Notes under the pieces: generated by a model
Told to the model about the DNA's origin: nothing
Databases searched by the model: none
Seen by the model: the letters and a program-made list of their open reading frames with translations, nothing else
Origin: Pseudanabaena sp. M53BS1SP1A06MG
GTDB taxonomy: Bacteria; Cyanobacteriota; Cyanobacteriia; Pseudanabaenales; Pseudanabaenaceae
Assembly (NCBI GenBank): GCA_020404105.1
Contig: JADBWH010000147.1
Span: 1-33,519 of the forward strand
DNA length: 33,519 bases
Direction: 5' to 3'
Translations under genes and position numbers: made by a program
Shown here: positions 10,118-18,459 of the stretch, piece after piece
Numbering within the stretch: the first letter of the stretch is position 1
How the letters are laid out: each line of letters starts with the position of its first letter

Positions 10118-10744
10118 TACGAGGATGATATGCCGATCACGATCAACTCTAAGCCAACCTTCATCCTGTAACAGCTTCATAGCTCTGGTGACAGTGACAC
10201 GAGTGCTGCTAATCGCACTAGCAAGATGCTGATGAGTGAGACGCACGGTTAAACGAGTTCCGCCTTCAACAGCGATACCCACTTCCTGCTTGAGTAGAAG
10301 TAAAATTTGGCGTAGACGCTCCTCTACCCGTTTGTTACTGACTAGCGCCAGTAAAGCTTCAGTTTGCTGAAGGCGACGATTGAGGTGCTGCAAAATTCCT
10401 TGATACAGTTGTGGCGATTGTTCTAGTTCGGTGAGTGTGAATCGCATCAAGTCAACATCTGAAAGGGCGATCGCCTGATATGGCTCAAGATGTGTTAGAG
10501 GTAAACCAAAGGGCATGGCTTGTACCGCAAAACCAACCAGTACTTCATCACCAGATGGATGAAGCGTATTAAGCTGCACCACTCCACGGCAAACTACCCA
10601 GACTTCATGGGCATACATGGGAATGATTTGTCCACTTTTGTAAGTGAGCATAGTGCGACCACGATAAACTTCTTCGAGCGATCGCCGCCAGTCTGTTACA
10701 GAAGTTGTGGAGTTAAGATCGAAATTAGGGAACGTATATGTCAT
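10115..10744 (-). CDS. Crp/Fnr family transcriptional regulator
   Basis: The 209-residue protein has an N-terminal cyclic nucleotide-binding-like beta barrel (about residues 25-115) and a dimerisation helix around 115-150. The C-terminal winged helix-turn-helix covers about 150-205; its recognition region reads LTHQHLASAISSTRVTVTRAMKLLQDEGWL, close to the Crp and NtcA pattern. The barrel lacks a clear cAMP-binding RxS motif, so the effector is unknown. It is shorter and different at the N-terminus from NtcA. It ends convergently with rplY at a shared terminator. The ATG at 10744 is the first in-frame start. Confidence 0.85.
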   Translation of the reverse strand: MTYTFPNFDLNSTTSVTDWRRSLEEVYRGRTMLTYKSGQIIPMYAHEVWVVCRGVVQLNTLHPSGDEVLVGFAVQAMPFGLPLTHLEPYQAIALSDVDLMRFTLTELEQSPQLYQGILQHLNRRLQQTEALLALVSNKRVEERLRQILLLLKQEVGIAVEGGTRLTVRLTHQHLASAISSTRVTVTRAMKLLQDEGWLRVDRDRHIILV

Positions 10745-10932
10745 ATCAGCGTGAGGTACACATTAAGCATCTTATATGTTTCTCATTACTATCAGGTTAA
10801 GGATAGTTTATTGAATCAATAAATTCTTCTTAAGTACATATTTTGAGTATTTACAATTCACAATATTTATACTATTAAGATATTTACAAGAAGTCTAATC
10901 TATCAGAAGTCATAGCTTTATAACAATCATAA

Positions 10933-10976
10933 AAACCATAAAGAGGGAGGCATTAATGCCTCCCTCTTTATGGTTT
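10933..10976 (-). terminator. Perfect palindromic terminator of the carboxypeptidase gene
   Basis: Two 22-base arms (10933-10954 and 10955-10976) match perfectly with no unpaired centre apart from the turn at CATTAATG. The GC core is GAGGGAGGC. The stop codon of the DacB-type gene (10968-10970) lies within the right arm. On the minus strand a short T-run follows the stem. Confidence 0.85.
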
Positions 10977-12296
10977 GATTACTTCGTTGCGATCGCTATC
11001 TCGCCAAGGGGTTTCGGTAAAACTAGGACTAGGTGATTTAGGCAAGCCCCATTTCGCTACTAAATTTTGGAGGACTTGATCTTGCGATCGGTGAAAGTCA
11101 TCGATATTGCCTTCTCCGCGATTGATCAGAGAAAACCAAATTACCCCATGCTGTTTAGTCTGAATCACGCCTGCCAAAGCACTGACATCGGATAGAGTGC
11201 CTGTTTTGACGATCGCCCATCTCGGCATTTTGCGACCCTCGATCGTGCCACAGTTACAATCACTCATGGGAAAGAGATCGGCAAGGGTCAACCCTTCGAC
11301 TTGAGCGCGATTATGCACTGCCATTAAAATAGCAACCACTGCACGGGGGGAAATTTGATTAGCTTGTCCTAGCCCTGAGCCGTTTACTAATCTGATTTCC
11401 GATAGAGGCATATCCGTCGCATTGGCAGCGATCGCTGCTACCTGTTGACCACCTCCCAACTGTGAAGCTAACATCTCTGACATTTCGTTATTGCTAAATG
11501 TATTCATGCGTTTGAGGATTTGCCACAGAGGTAGTGACGCATGACGGATTAATAACTTGCTAGAGATATTGCTAGAGCCAAGATTGGCTACAGTCTGCAC
11601 ATTACCGAGAATCGTCAATTGTGGTTTTGGCGTACCCACAGGCATGGTGGCATATTGCTCAGCAACTTCGCCGTCCCATCGGCTACTGTCAAAAGCGAGA
11701 CGCAAAAAGCTAGCTGCCTTTGGTAAGTCTGTTTCAAAATTCATGGCGAATCTACCTGTGATGACCAGATTGCCTTGAATGCGTTTAAGACCAAGTTTAT
11801 TGAGTTTATTGCCAACAGCGATCGCTTCTTCCCATACAAAAAATGGATCGCCGCCGCCTTCAATAATCAAGTCGCCCTTGAGCGTATCACCCACCAGATT
11901 ACCTGTGGTGCTGATATTTGTGATAAAACGATAATTTGATCCCCATGCTTGCAATGCGGCAAGAGTCGTCACAATTTTGGTGAGCGATGCAGATGGTAAG
12001 GGACGATTTGATAAATATCCCGAAGCGATCGCACCATCATGGGACTGAATCCATGCACCTTGATCGGGATTAGTTAGTCCTAGTTGTTTGAGTTCATTGA
12101 GCATTCCCGTGATTGCCTGTTTTGCTACGGGGTCAGGTGTGGTGTTAGCACTGACATCTGAGGCTAAGACGGGACGAGTAGCATAGCTCATGAGTGAGTT
12201 GGGTACGGTCGCAACAGCACGACCATCAAGAGCTTGGGTTGAAACCGACAACAACAAAGCGCCAACTAAACTCCACATAGTCATAAAGAAAACCAA
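10968..12296 (-). CDS. D-alanyl-D-alanine carboxypeptidase/endopeptidase, PBP4 (S13) type
   Basis: The 442-residue exported enzyme trims or cuts peptide side chains of peptidoglycan. Residues 1-24 look like a signal peptide. The three penicillin-binding motifs are present: SLTK with nucleophile S104 and K107, SNN at 268-270, and KTG at 364-366. The long insert between the first two motifs is typical of DacB/PBP4-type S13 enzymes, and the length is normal. An alternative start at 12284 would shorten the signal peptide by four residues. It is followed by a strong palindromic terminator. Gmk ends 48 bases upstream on the same strand, so read-through from gmk is possible. Confidence 0.92.
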   Translation of the reverse strand: MVFFMTMWSLVGALLLSVSTQALDGRAVATVPNSLMSYATRPVLASDVSANTTPDPVAKQAITGMLNELKQLGLTNPDQGAWIQSHDGAIASGYLSNRPLPSASLTKIVTTLAALQAWGSNYRFITNISTTGNLVGDTLKGDLIIEGGGDPFFVWEEAIAVGNKLNKLGLKRIQGNLVITGRFAMNFETDLPKAASFLRLAFDSSRWDGEVAEQYATMPVGTPKPQLTILGNVQTVANLGSSNISSKLLIRHASLPLWQILKRMNTFSNNEMSEMLASQLGGGQQVAAIAANATDMPLSEIRLVNGSGLGQANQISPRAVVAILMAVHNRAQVEGLTLADLFPMSDCNCGTIEGRKMPRWAIVKTGTLSDVSALAGVIQTKQHGVIWFSLINRGEGNIDDFHRSQDQVLQNLVAKWGLPKSPSPSFTETPWRDSDRNEVIKP

Positions 12297-12344
12297 AATT
12301 AGATTTGTACAGTTGCTGGTGTTGCCAACATAAGCACAAATATT

Positions 12345-12914
12345 CTAATCAAACATGGCGCTTTCCAGTTGTTGGATCGCAATTTCTAAATCGTCATTTA
12401 CTATGGTGATGTCAAATTCATTTGCCGACGCGATTTCCAGTTCCGCATGGCGCAATCGCTTGGTAATCTGTTCATCACTATCGGTGCTGCGTTGACGTAA
12501 GCGAGTTTCTAGAATTTCCATCGATGGTGGGGCAATAAAAATCCGCTTAGCACTAGGAAAGGACTGAGCAACCTGTCTTGCACCTGCCAATTCAATTTCT
12601 AAGAGTACAACTTGACCACGGGCGATCGCCTGATCAATCGCTTGTCGAGGCGTGCCATAGAGATTACCTGCATACTCAGCCCATTCTAGAAATTCACCCG
12701 CATCGCGCTTTTGTTCAAACTCATAGCGACTCCAAAAAAAATACTCTCGACCATGTTCTTCTCCTGCGCGGGGTGATCGCGTCGTTGCCGAGATTGAAAA
12801 GAGAATGCGATCGGGATAGCGTTCTAGTAAATTTTGTAAGATTGTACCTTTACCGACCCCACTCGGTCCTGTAACGACAACTAGTCTGCCTGTGCCTAAT
12901 TTACCTTCACTCAA
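12345..12914 (-). CDS. gmk: Guanylate kinase
   Basis: This enzyme phosphorylates GMP to GDP with ATP. The 189-residue product shows the P-loop GPSGVGKGT at residues 16-24, the GMP-binding SATTRSPRAGEEHGREYFF region near 42-60 and the EWAEYAGNLYGTP lid region near 77-89. All are in family order and the length is standard. It follows remA on the same strand with about 90 bases between, which hold a long hairpin. The pairing remA-gmk is conserved in many bacteria including Bacillus. Confidence 0.96.
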   Translation of the reverse strand: MSEGKLGTGRLVVVTGPSGVGKGTILQNLLERYPDRILFSISATTRSPRAGEEHGREYFFWSRYEFEQKRDAGEFLEWAEYAGNLYGTPRQAIDQAIARGQVVLLEIELAGARQVAQSFPSAKRIFIAPPSMEILETRLRQRSTDSDEQITKRLRHAELEIASANEFDITIVNDDLEIAIQQLESAMFD

Positions 12915-12965
12915 GTTTTATAAATTCCTGTAATGTTTAGCTCAATTTTTGGTACTTAGTATCAT

Positions 12966-13002
12966 GTATTCGCATACGCTCCTTAGGGGCGTATGCGAAT
13001 AC
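12966..13002. repeat. Hairpin between remA and gmk
   Basis: A perfect 14-base stem (GTATTCGCATACGC, 12966-12979, with 12989-13002) has a 9-base loop. It lies just past the remA stop on the minus strand. There is no clean T-run after it, so it may be a palindromic element that stabilises the remA message or partly separates remA from gmk. Confidence 0.65.
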
Positions 13003-13006
13003 ACCA

Positions 13007-13267
13007 TTAATCAGTCGCACCCTCTTTGCTAATCACAAAGCGATTGGCAACAGTTTCAGGTTGAATTGCTGATAAAACGACATGACTTGAATCGGTGACA
13101 ATTACGGCTCTAGTACGCCTACCATAGGTAGCATCAACCAACTTACCATGTTCACGAGCGTCGCTAATGATACGCTTAATCGGGGCAGATTCGGGACTAA
13201 CGATCGCCACAACTCGGTTTGCTGAAACAATATTGCCAAAGCCAATGTTGATGAGCTTAATATCCAT
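13007..13267 (-). CDS. remA: RemA/DUF370 family DNA-binding regulator
   Basis: The 86-residue protein begins [34 protein letters not shown] and contains [32 protein letters not shown], both hallmarks of the DUF370/RemA family. In Bacillus subtilis RemA is a ring-forming DNA-binding activator of biofilm matrix and osmoprotection genes. The target genes in cyanobacteria are not evident from this window. Its place directly upstream of gmk on the same strand supports the call. Confidence 0.92.
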   Translation of the reverse strand: MDIKLINIGFGNIVSANRVVAIVSPESAPIKRIISDAREHGKLVDATYGRRTRAVIVTDSSHVVLSAIQPETVANRFVISKEGATD

Positions 13268-13579
13268 AGTTTTATCGACCTAAAATCGATTTAGAGTTGA
13301 TGTAGCTTCATTTTTGCAAGTATTATTGCATTGTCTTATAAAAATCAACCATCTAAGATATATTTTGTCATGTATAGCAATCTTAAATAATCGATGAAAC
13401 CAATATCAGTAGGGAGAGTTTCATGGATTAATCAGAGTTTCTCTAGTTACTAGACAAGGTGCAAAAAATTTAAGAGTATGTCCTTTAGTAGGATGTTTAT
13501 TTTAAAAATCTACTTTCTTAAATTTATATATACATAATTAATATACATCTACATCTCTACACTAAACTCAAAGTTTTAT

Positions 13580-13652
13580 ATAGCAGTCCTAAATCATTTG
13601 TAGATTTTTGGATTTGTGGAAGCGCATCCCTGCGGGGTGCACTTCCACATCT
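13580..13652 (+). repeat. Palindromic element, family 2, copy A
   Basis: It begins TAGCAGTCCTAAATCATTTG and carries a hairpin with GTGGAAG (13616-13622) and CTTCCAC (13642-13648) around an imperfect GCATCCC/GGGGTGC inner stem. The left 40 bases are nearly identical to the start of the element at 25429. The right terminal repeat found at 25502-25513 is missing or decayed here. Confidence 0.75.
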
Positions 13653-13686
13653 TATTGAGATGCGAGTGGCTTCAGTTGATTGCAAC

Positions 13687-13790
13687 TAAGTAGCTAGACA
13701 TAAGTAAACTAAAAACCGAGAAGTTTGTTCCGCCCGCTACGCGGGCGGAACAAACTCTCGTTTTGGGTTTTAATTAAGTTGAGCTACTTA
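13687..13790 (+). repeat. Palindromic element, family 3, copy A
   Basis: Terminal inverted repeats TAAGTAGCT (13687-13695) and AGCTACTTA (13782-13790) bound a central perfect 15-base stem GTTTGTTCCGCCCGC (13723-13737 with 13741-13755). The right flank TTTTGGGTTTTAATTAAGTT also occurs in the copy at 25327-25428. The layout (short terminal repeats, GC-rich hairpin, no open frame) is that of a miniature non-coding mobile element. Confidence 0.8.
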
Positions 13791-13837
13791 AAGCCAAATT
13801 ATGCTAGAGAATCTTTGTAATTTTAGAAAGGAAGTTT

Positions 13838-14806
13838 ATGTCGGATGTGATCGCCCAATCTGTGATTAGGAATGTAGTAATTATTGGTTCAGGACCTGCT
13901 GGTTACACGGCTGCAATCTACGCAGGGAGGGCTAGCCTCAATCCATTAGTATTTGAAGGATTTCAAATAGGAGGCATTCCAGGGGGGCAGTTAATGACGA
14001 CAACGGAAGTGGAAAATTTTCCAGGATTTCCTGAAGGGATTATGGGTTCGCAATTAATGATGCATATGAAAGATCAAGCCGTAAATTGCGGTGCAGAATT
14101 AGTAATGGAAGATGTAGTTGCTGTTGATTTTAGCGATCAACCTTTTACGATCACCTCATCATCTCAGTCTGTTCAAGCTCACAGTGTCATCATTGCCACA
14201 GGCGCAACTGCAAAAAGGCTAAATCTACCTAGTGAAGCGCAATATTGGAATCGGGGAATTTCAGCTTGTGCGGTATGTGATGGGGCGGCTCCCATTTTTC
14301 GAGGTGCAGAATTAGCAGTTGTTGGCGGAGGTGATACGGCTGTTGAGGAAGCCCTTTTTTTAACTAAATATGGCTCGAAGGTACATTTGTTAGTGCGAAG
14401 TGATCACCTGAGAGCAAGTAAGGTAATGCAACAACGAGTATTGAATCATCCCAAGATCTCTGTGCATTGGCATTCTCTAGCCATTGATGTCTATGGGGAA
14501 GGGATTGTGCAGGGAGTCAAAATGCGCGATACGATCACCAATGAAGAACGTAATTTAGCCGTGGGTGGAATTTTTTACGCGATCGGGCATACTCCTAATA
14601 CCGAATTATTTGCAGGACAGATAGAACTTGATGCGACAGGTTATATCGTGACCAAGGGAAAATCAACAGCAACCAATATTGAAGGTGTTTATGCCTGTGG
14701 TGACGTTCAAGATCATGAATATCGCCAAGCAGTTACGGCAGCAGGAACGGGATGTATGGCTGCCTTAGAAGTTGAACGTTGGCTTTCAGCAAAAATGGCA
14801 TTTTAA
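13838..14806 (+). CDS. trxB: NADPH-thioredoxin reductase, NTRC-like without thioredoxin domain
   Basis: The 322-residue flavoenzyme passes electrons from NADPH through FAD to thioredoxin. Visible motifs are the FAD loop [16 protein letters not shown] at residues 17-32, the redox pair C144-A-V-C147 in SACAVCDG, the NADPH loop [10 protein letters not shown] from 163, and the FAD-binding [24 protein letters not shown] near the end. [25 protein letters not shown] and [11 protein letters not shown] are closer to the reductase half of plant and cyanobacterial NTRC than to Escherichia coli TrxB. NTRC has a fused thioredoxin domain, whereas this protein stops at about residue 322. The second Arg of the NADPH phosphate motif (VRR in NTRC, HRR in TrxB) is Ser here. 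GGAAG precedes the ATG. Confidence 0.92.
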   Translation: MSDVIAQSVIRNVVIIGSGPAGYTAAIYAGRASLNPLVFEGFQIGGIPGGQLMTTTEVENFPGFPEGIMGSQLMMHMKDQAVNCGAELVMEDVVAVDFSDQPFTITSSSQSVQAHSVIIATGATAKRLNLPSEAQYWNRGISACAVCDGAAPIFRGAELAVVGGGDTAVEEALFLTKYGSKVHLLVRSDHLRASKVMQQRVLNHPKISVHWHSLAIDVYGEGIVQGVKMRDTITNEERNLAVGGIFYAIGHTPNTELFAGQIELDATGYIVTKGKSTATNIEGVYACGDVQDHEYRQAVTAAGTGCMAALEVERWLSAKMAF

Positions 14807-14841
14807 AAATAAAAGCTGCTCTTTGAGCAGCTTTTATTTTT
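14805..14841. terminator. Bidirectional terminator between trxB and trpB
   Basis: AAAAATAAAAGCTGCTC (14805-14821) pairs perfectly with GAGCAGCTTTTATTTTT (14825-14841) around a TTT loop. The A and T runs make it work in both directions. It overlaps the end of trxB and the stop of trpB. Confidence 0.92.
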
Positions 14842-16066
14842 AGAGATGTAAATGCTGAATTACGGTGTTGACATCCTTATCACCACGACCAGAACAGTTA
14901 ATAATAATGCGCTGATCAGGGGTTAATTGTGGACAGAGGGTTTCGAGATAGGCGATCGCATGGGATGTTTCCAAAGCAGGAATAATTCCTTCCAAACGTG
15001 AGAGACGTTGGAAAGCATCAAGAGCTTCTTGATCGGTAACACTGTAATATTCTGCACGTCCAAGATCCTTGAGATAACTATGCTCAGGACCGACTCCAGG
15101 ATAATCTAAGCCAGCACTAATGGAATGAGCTTCTTGGACTTGCCCCTGCTCATCTTGAAGTAGATAGCTCATGGCTCCATGCAGAACACCTACTCGCCCA
15201 AGGGTTAAAGTTGCCGCGTGGAATTCTGTATTTGTCCCCTTACCTGCGGCTTCAATACCGATGAGGCGCACAGATGGCTCTTCCACAAATTCATGGAATA
15301 GTCCCATCGCATTAGAACCACCACCGACACAGGCAAGCAGAATGTCTGGCAATCCGCCCCATTTTTCATGGCTCTGACGACGACTTTCTTTGCCAATTAC
15401 CGCATGGAAATCACGCACGATCATCGGATAGGGATGGGGACCAGCAACAGAACCAAGAATGTAGTGGGTATCGACAACATTAGTTACCCAGTCGCGAATC
15501 GCCTCAGAGGTAGCATCCTTGAGTGTGCCAGTACCTGCTTCGACGGGACGTACTTCTGCACCCATAAGCTTCATACGGAAGACATTCAGGGCTTGGCGCT
15601 CCATGTCCTGCACACCCATATAAATCACGCATTGCAAACCAAACCGAGCGCAAACTGTAGCTGTAGCGACTCCATGTTGTCCTGCGCCTGTCTCGGCAAT
15701 GACGCGCTTTTTGCCCATACGAATGGCAAGGAGAACTTGAGCGAGGGCATTGTTAATTTTATGTGCACCTGTGTGGTTGAGATCTTCTCGCTTCAGGTAA
15801 ATCTGAGCCGTGCCATAGTGCTGTGTCAATCTCTCCGCAAAATATAGGGGGCTAGGTCTGCCCACATAGTCCCGCAAGTAGCCATCTAGCTCATTGTTAA
15901 AGTCTGGATCGTTTTTGTAATGATAGAAGGCGGTTTCTAGCTCAGTAAGAGCACTCATGAGGGTTTCGGGGACATATTTGCCACCAAATATACCAAACCG
16001 TCCTAATGCGTCGGGACGATTGGGAAGTGTAGGCGTTGTTTTAGGAGCGATCGGCGTTGTGGTCAT
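14840..16066 (-). CDS. trpB: Tryptophan synthase beta chain
   Basis: This PLP enzyme joins indole and serine to make tryptophan, normally in complex with TrpA. The 408-residue product shows [16 protein letters not shown] near residue 22, the Schiff-base lysine K103 in [25 protein letters not shown] near 125, the phosphate-binding GGGSNAMG near 245, and [13 protein letters not shown] near 318. The length is normal. No trpA or other trp gene is adjacent, as is common in cyanobacteria where trp genes are scattered. The ATG at 16066 matches the usual start, with a short variable N-terminus. Confidence 0.97.
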   Translation of the reverse strand: MTTTPIAPKTTPTLPNRPDALGRFGIFGGKYVPETLMSALTELETAFYHYKNDPDFNNELDGYLRDYVGRPSPLYFAERLTQHYGTAQIYLKREDLNHTGAHKINNALAQVLLAIRMGKKRVIAETGAGQHGVATATVCARFGLQCVIYMGVQDMERQALNVFRMKLMGAEVRPVEAGTGTLKDATSEAIRDWVTNVVDTHYILGSVAGPHPYPMIVRDFHAVIGKESRRQSHEKWGGLPDILLACVGGGSNAMGLFHEFVEEPSVRLIGIEAAGKGTNTEFHAATLTLGRVGVLHGAMSYLLQDEQGQVQEAHSISAGLDYPGVGPEHSYLKDLGRAEYYSVTDQEALDAFQRLSRLEGIIPALETSHAIAYLETLCPQLTPDQRIIINCSGRGDKDVNTVIQHLHL

Positions 16067-16209
16067 TGCGGTGAGTCTTGACTGATGAGTTAGCTACTAT
16101 TAAATCTTGATTGGTGCGCTTATGGCACTGTAGCTAGGATAACAAAATAGTTAAGATCTCGAAATGATGGTTTGAGCGATCGCTTATAAAGATCTACAGA
16201 TCTGTACTT

Positions 16210-17106
16210 TTATCTATGTGCTCGTGTTGCTAATAACTCTGCATAGGGAGTTTCATGGAGATGGGCTTTGCCAACGGAGCCAAATAGGTTGAGTTTGTCG
16301 ATGATTACTTCCTGCATGGCAGCGATCGCTTCCCCTGCAATTTCTAATAAATCCTTAGGACTATCACCACAAATTTCTAGCTTGAGCGACTGCATATAGG
16401 CTTGACGTACTTCCGTATTGACATTAAATTTACACACTCCCAATTGAATCGATCTTTCGATCATCTCCTTGGGTAATCCCGAAGCGCCATGTAAAACCAA
16501 GGGAATATCTATAAGGCTCCGAATCTTTTCTAGACGGTCAAAATCCAGACGAGGTGGACTTTTATATTCACCATGCACATTACCAATAGTGACAGCTAAA
16601 GCATCCACCTGAGTTTGATGCACAAATTCTAAGGCTTGAATCGGATCGGTCATCTTAGCTTCTTTCTCAGCGATCGTGAGTCCATCTTCAGTGCCACTAA
16701 TTCTGCCAATTTCCGCTTCCACGATCGCATGGAACTTATGAGAGATGACAGTCATGTCTCTCGTAAACCGCAAATTTTCTTTGTAAGGCATGGGTGAACC
16801 ATCCGCCATAATTGATCGCACACCAGCATCCAGAGCCAAGCGAATATCCGCCGACGAAGTACTGTGATCGAGATGAATGGAGGTGGGGACATTGGCTGAC
16901 TTTGCTGCCTCAATGCACATTCTTACTAAGGGAAGTTTGCCATACTTGAGCGCGCTAGGATGCAATTGCAACATGGCAGGACTGCGACTAATTTCCGCAG
17001 CATTGACCACAGCTTTTACGCCTTCTAAGTTATAGACATTAAATGCGCCGATCGCATAGGCATTACGGCGTGCAGTTTCTAGAAGTTCCCTAGTTGAACT
17101 CAACAT
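16210..17106 (-). CDS. Class II ketose-bisphosphate aldolase (GatY/KbaY/Fba type)
   Basis: The 298-residue zinc aldolase should split or form a ketose 1,6-bisphosphate. The motifs are the catalytic D80 and zinc ligand H81 in SIHLDHS, then AEIGRISGTED near 131, zinc ligand H178 in GNVHGEYK and H206 in VLHGASG. The short length (298 against about 345-360 for the main cyanobacterial CbbA/Fba) and the HGEYKSPPRLDFDRL region put it nearer the tagatose- or short-form fructose-bisphosphate aldolases. Which sugar is used cannot be told from sequence alone. It stands alone on the minus strand, between trpB and a tRNA gene. Confidence 0.85.
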   Translation of the reverse strand: MLSSTRELLETARRNAYAIGAFNVYNLEGVKAVVNAAEISRSPAMLQLHPSALKYGKLPLVRMCIEAAKSANVPTSIHLDHSTSSADIRLALDAGVRSIMADGSPMPYKENLRFTRDMTVISHKFHAIVEAEIGRISGTEDGLTIAEKEAKMTDPIQALEFVHQTQVDALAVTIGNVHGEYKSPPRLDFDRLEKIRSLIDIPLVLHGASGLPKEMIERSIQLGVCKFNVNTEVRQAYMQSLKLEICGDSPKDLLEIAGEAIAAMQEVIIDKLNLFGSVGKAHLHETPYAELLATRAHR

Positions 17107-17159
17107 GATGGCTTGTGATTAAATTCTGCTTAAAGATGAACGCAAGATAATCATATAGC

Positions 17160-17240
17160 CTTTATAGTGCTTTGCAATGACTTTAAAATTTTGAAAGCAG
17201 CATGAAGTGCCACTTTCAAAAAAACTGCTGTAGTGATGCC
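17160..17240 (-). repeat. Degenerate family 1 palindromic element
   Basis: TAGTGCTTTGCAATGACTTT followed by TTTTGAAAGCAGC and later CACTTTCAAAAAAACTGCTGTAG follows the order of the family 1 copy at 4447-4548, with many changes and a weakened stem. It lies in the 142 bases between the aldolase start and the tRNA gene. Confidence 0.5.
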
Positions 17241-17246
17241 AATATT

Positions 17247-17322
<76 letters not shown>

Positions 17323-17367
17323 AATTAAGAATTAGATAGATATTGTTTTGCAATACCTATCTAAATT

Positions 17368-18264
17368 TTAGAGTAATTTTTGTAACCAGTGAATAACAAG
17401 AGCATTGACAATCTCAGGGCGATCATCGTGGGGGCAATGTCCTGTATTAGGAATGGGAATGATCTGAATATCCTTGATTTTACTTGCTTCTTGATAAACC
17501 TTTGCACCATTGATCGGAGTCCATGGATCGGCATCACCCCATAGCACTAGCAAGGGCTTTTCCACCTTGGCTAACAGGTCAGAGGTGCGCGGACCTGCGG
17601 GAGCCGTGAGAATGGAAGCAAAAACCTTTTGTGCGCCTGCATCACAGGATGGTTGATAGAGCATATCCACCAAGTCATCATCGATCGCTTGATGATTGCG
17701 ATAGACCTGACGTAGGGAATTACGGATGTTACGTTTTTGGCGCACTTGATTAAATACAAATTTGCCAGTGACTTCGGAGCTAACTAACTTGGCAAAGGTC
17801 TCCATCACTAAGCGTAAAGGCAAATTCAATTCTTCAGGACGATGATTGAGACCACCTGCGGCATTGAGCAAAACTGCACCGATCGCAATTTCGGGAGAAT
17901 TCGTTGTTAGCATCAAGGCAAGTAACGCACCAATAGAATTACCGATGAAGATTGCAGGACGTTGAACTAGTTCCTGATGAAAGTCAAGCAGCAATTCTTC
18001 CCAAATTTCAAGGGAATAATTGAGAGCAGGTTTTGCGGAAGCACCAAAGCCTAGGAGGTCGATAGCAAACACTTGATAGCCAGCTTCAGCCCATGCGGGA
18101 ATATTCTTTTTCCAATGACCGATGGACGCGCCAAAACCATGAATCAGTACTAGAGGTGTACCTGAACCCGTGACGGAATATTGGATTTGATGTCCTTGCC
18201 ATGTCCATGTTGATAATGAACTTTGGAGACGATCGCGAGTTTTGATATTTTCGGTAATTAACAT
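17368..18264 (-). CDS. Alpha/beta hydrolase, possibly of the pheophytinase/chlorophyll dephytylase-like group
   Basis: The 298-residue protein has an alpha/beta hydrolase fold with LIHGFGASIGHWKKN (oxyanion region, near 40-54), nucleophile S110 in IGNSIGALLA, probable acid D246 in LWGDADPWTP and H276 in NTGHCPHDDRPE. The combination of GNS(I/L)GA/G, GDADPWTP and GHCPHDD-x-PE resembles plant pheophytinase and CLD1-type enzymes that remove phytol from chlorophyll pigments. This is resemblance recalled from memory, so the substrate is uncertain. The ATG at 18264 gives a sensible start. The gene lies next to tRNA-Pro and diverges from the aminopeptidase gene. Confidence 0.8.
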   Translation of the reverse strand: MLITENIKTRDRLQSSLSTWTWQGHQIQYSVTGSGTPLVLIHGFGASIGHWKKNIPAWAEAGYQVFAIDLLGFGASAKPALNYSLEIWEELLLDFHQELVQRPAIFIGNSIGALLALMLTTNSPEIAIGAVLLNAAGGLNHRPEELNLPLRLVMETFAKLVSSEVTGKFVFNQVRQKRNIRNSLRQVYRNHQAIDDDLVDMLYQPSCDAGAQKVFASILTAPAGPRTSDLLAKVEKPLLVLWGDADPWTPINGAKVYQEASKIKDIQIIPIPNTGHCPHDDRPEIVNALVIHWLQKLL

Positions 18265-18459
18265 TGCAATAATTATGGGATTTAGACAAAAGGGGCTTTT
18301 ACCCCAAAGTGGCTATATGCAATCAAATTATAGCAAATGTGCCATTAATCCTTTGTCTAGCTAAAGACCTAAAAGCTTGTGTCACCTACTATGCAAGCAG
18401 GACAAAACCAAATCGGTTAAAATTTGGATAGATCAAATCCCTATCCACAGATAAACTTC

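Larger units (their letters stand above)
13268..13837. other. Intergenic region between remA and trxB
   Basis: No gene is supported in these 570 bases. The first 310 bases are AT-rich and presumably include the remA promoter. Two palindromic elements of different families (13580-13652 and 13687-13790) fill most of the rest. Confidence 0.6.

Noticed and set aside
15368-15847. 159-codon plus-strand open frame
   Set aside because: Antisense to trpB, whose motifs are complete; no independent coding evidence.
18424-18459. TTG start for the aminopeptidase giving 12 extra residues
   Set aside because: The ATG at 18460 is a better start and the extra residues show no family resemblance.
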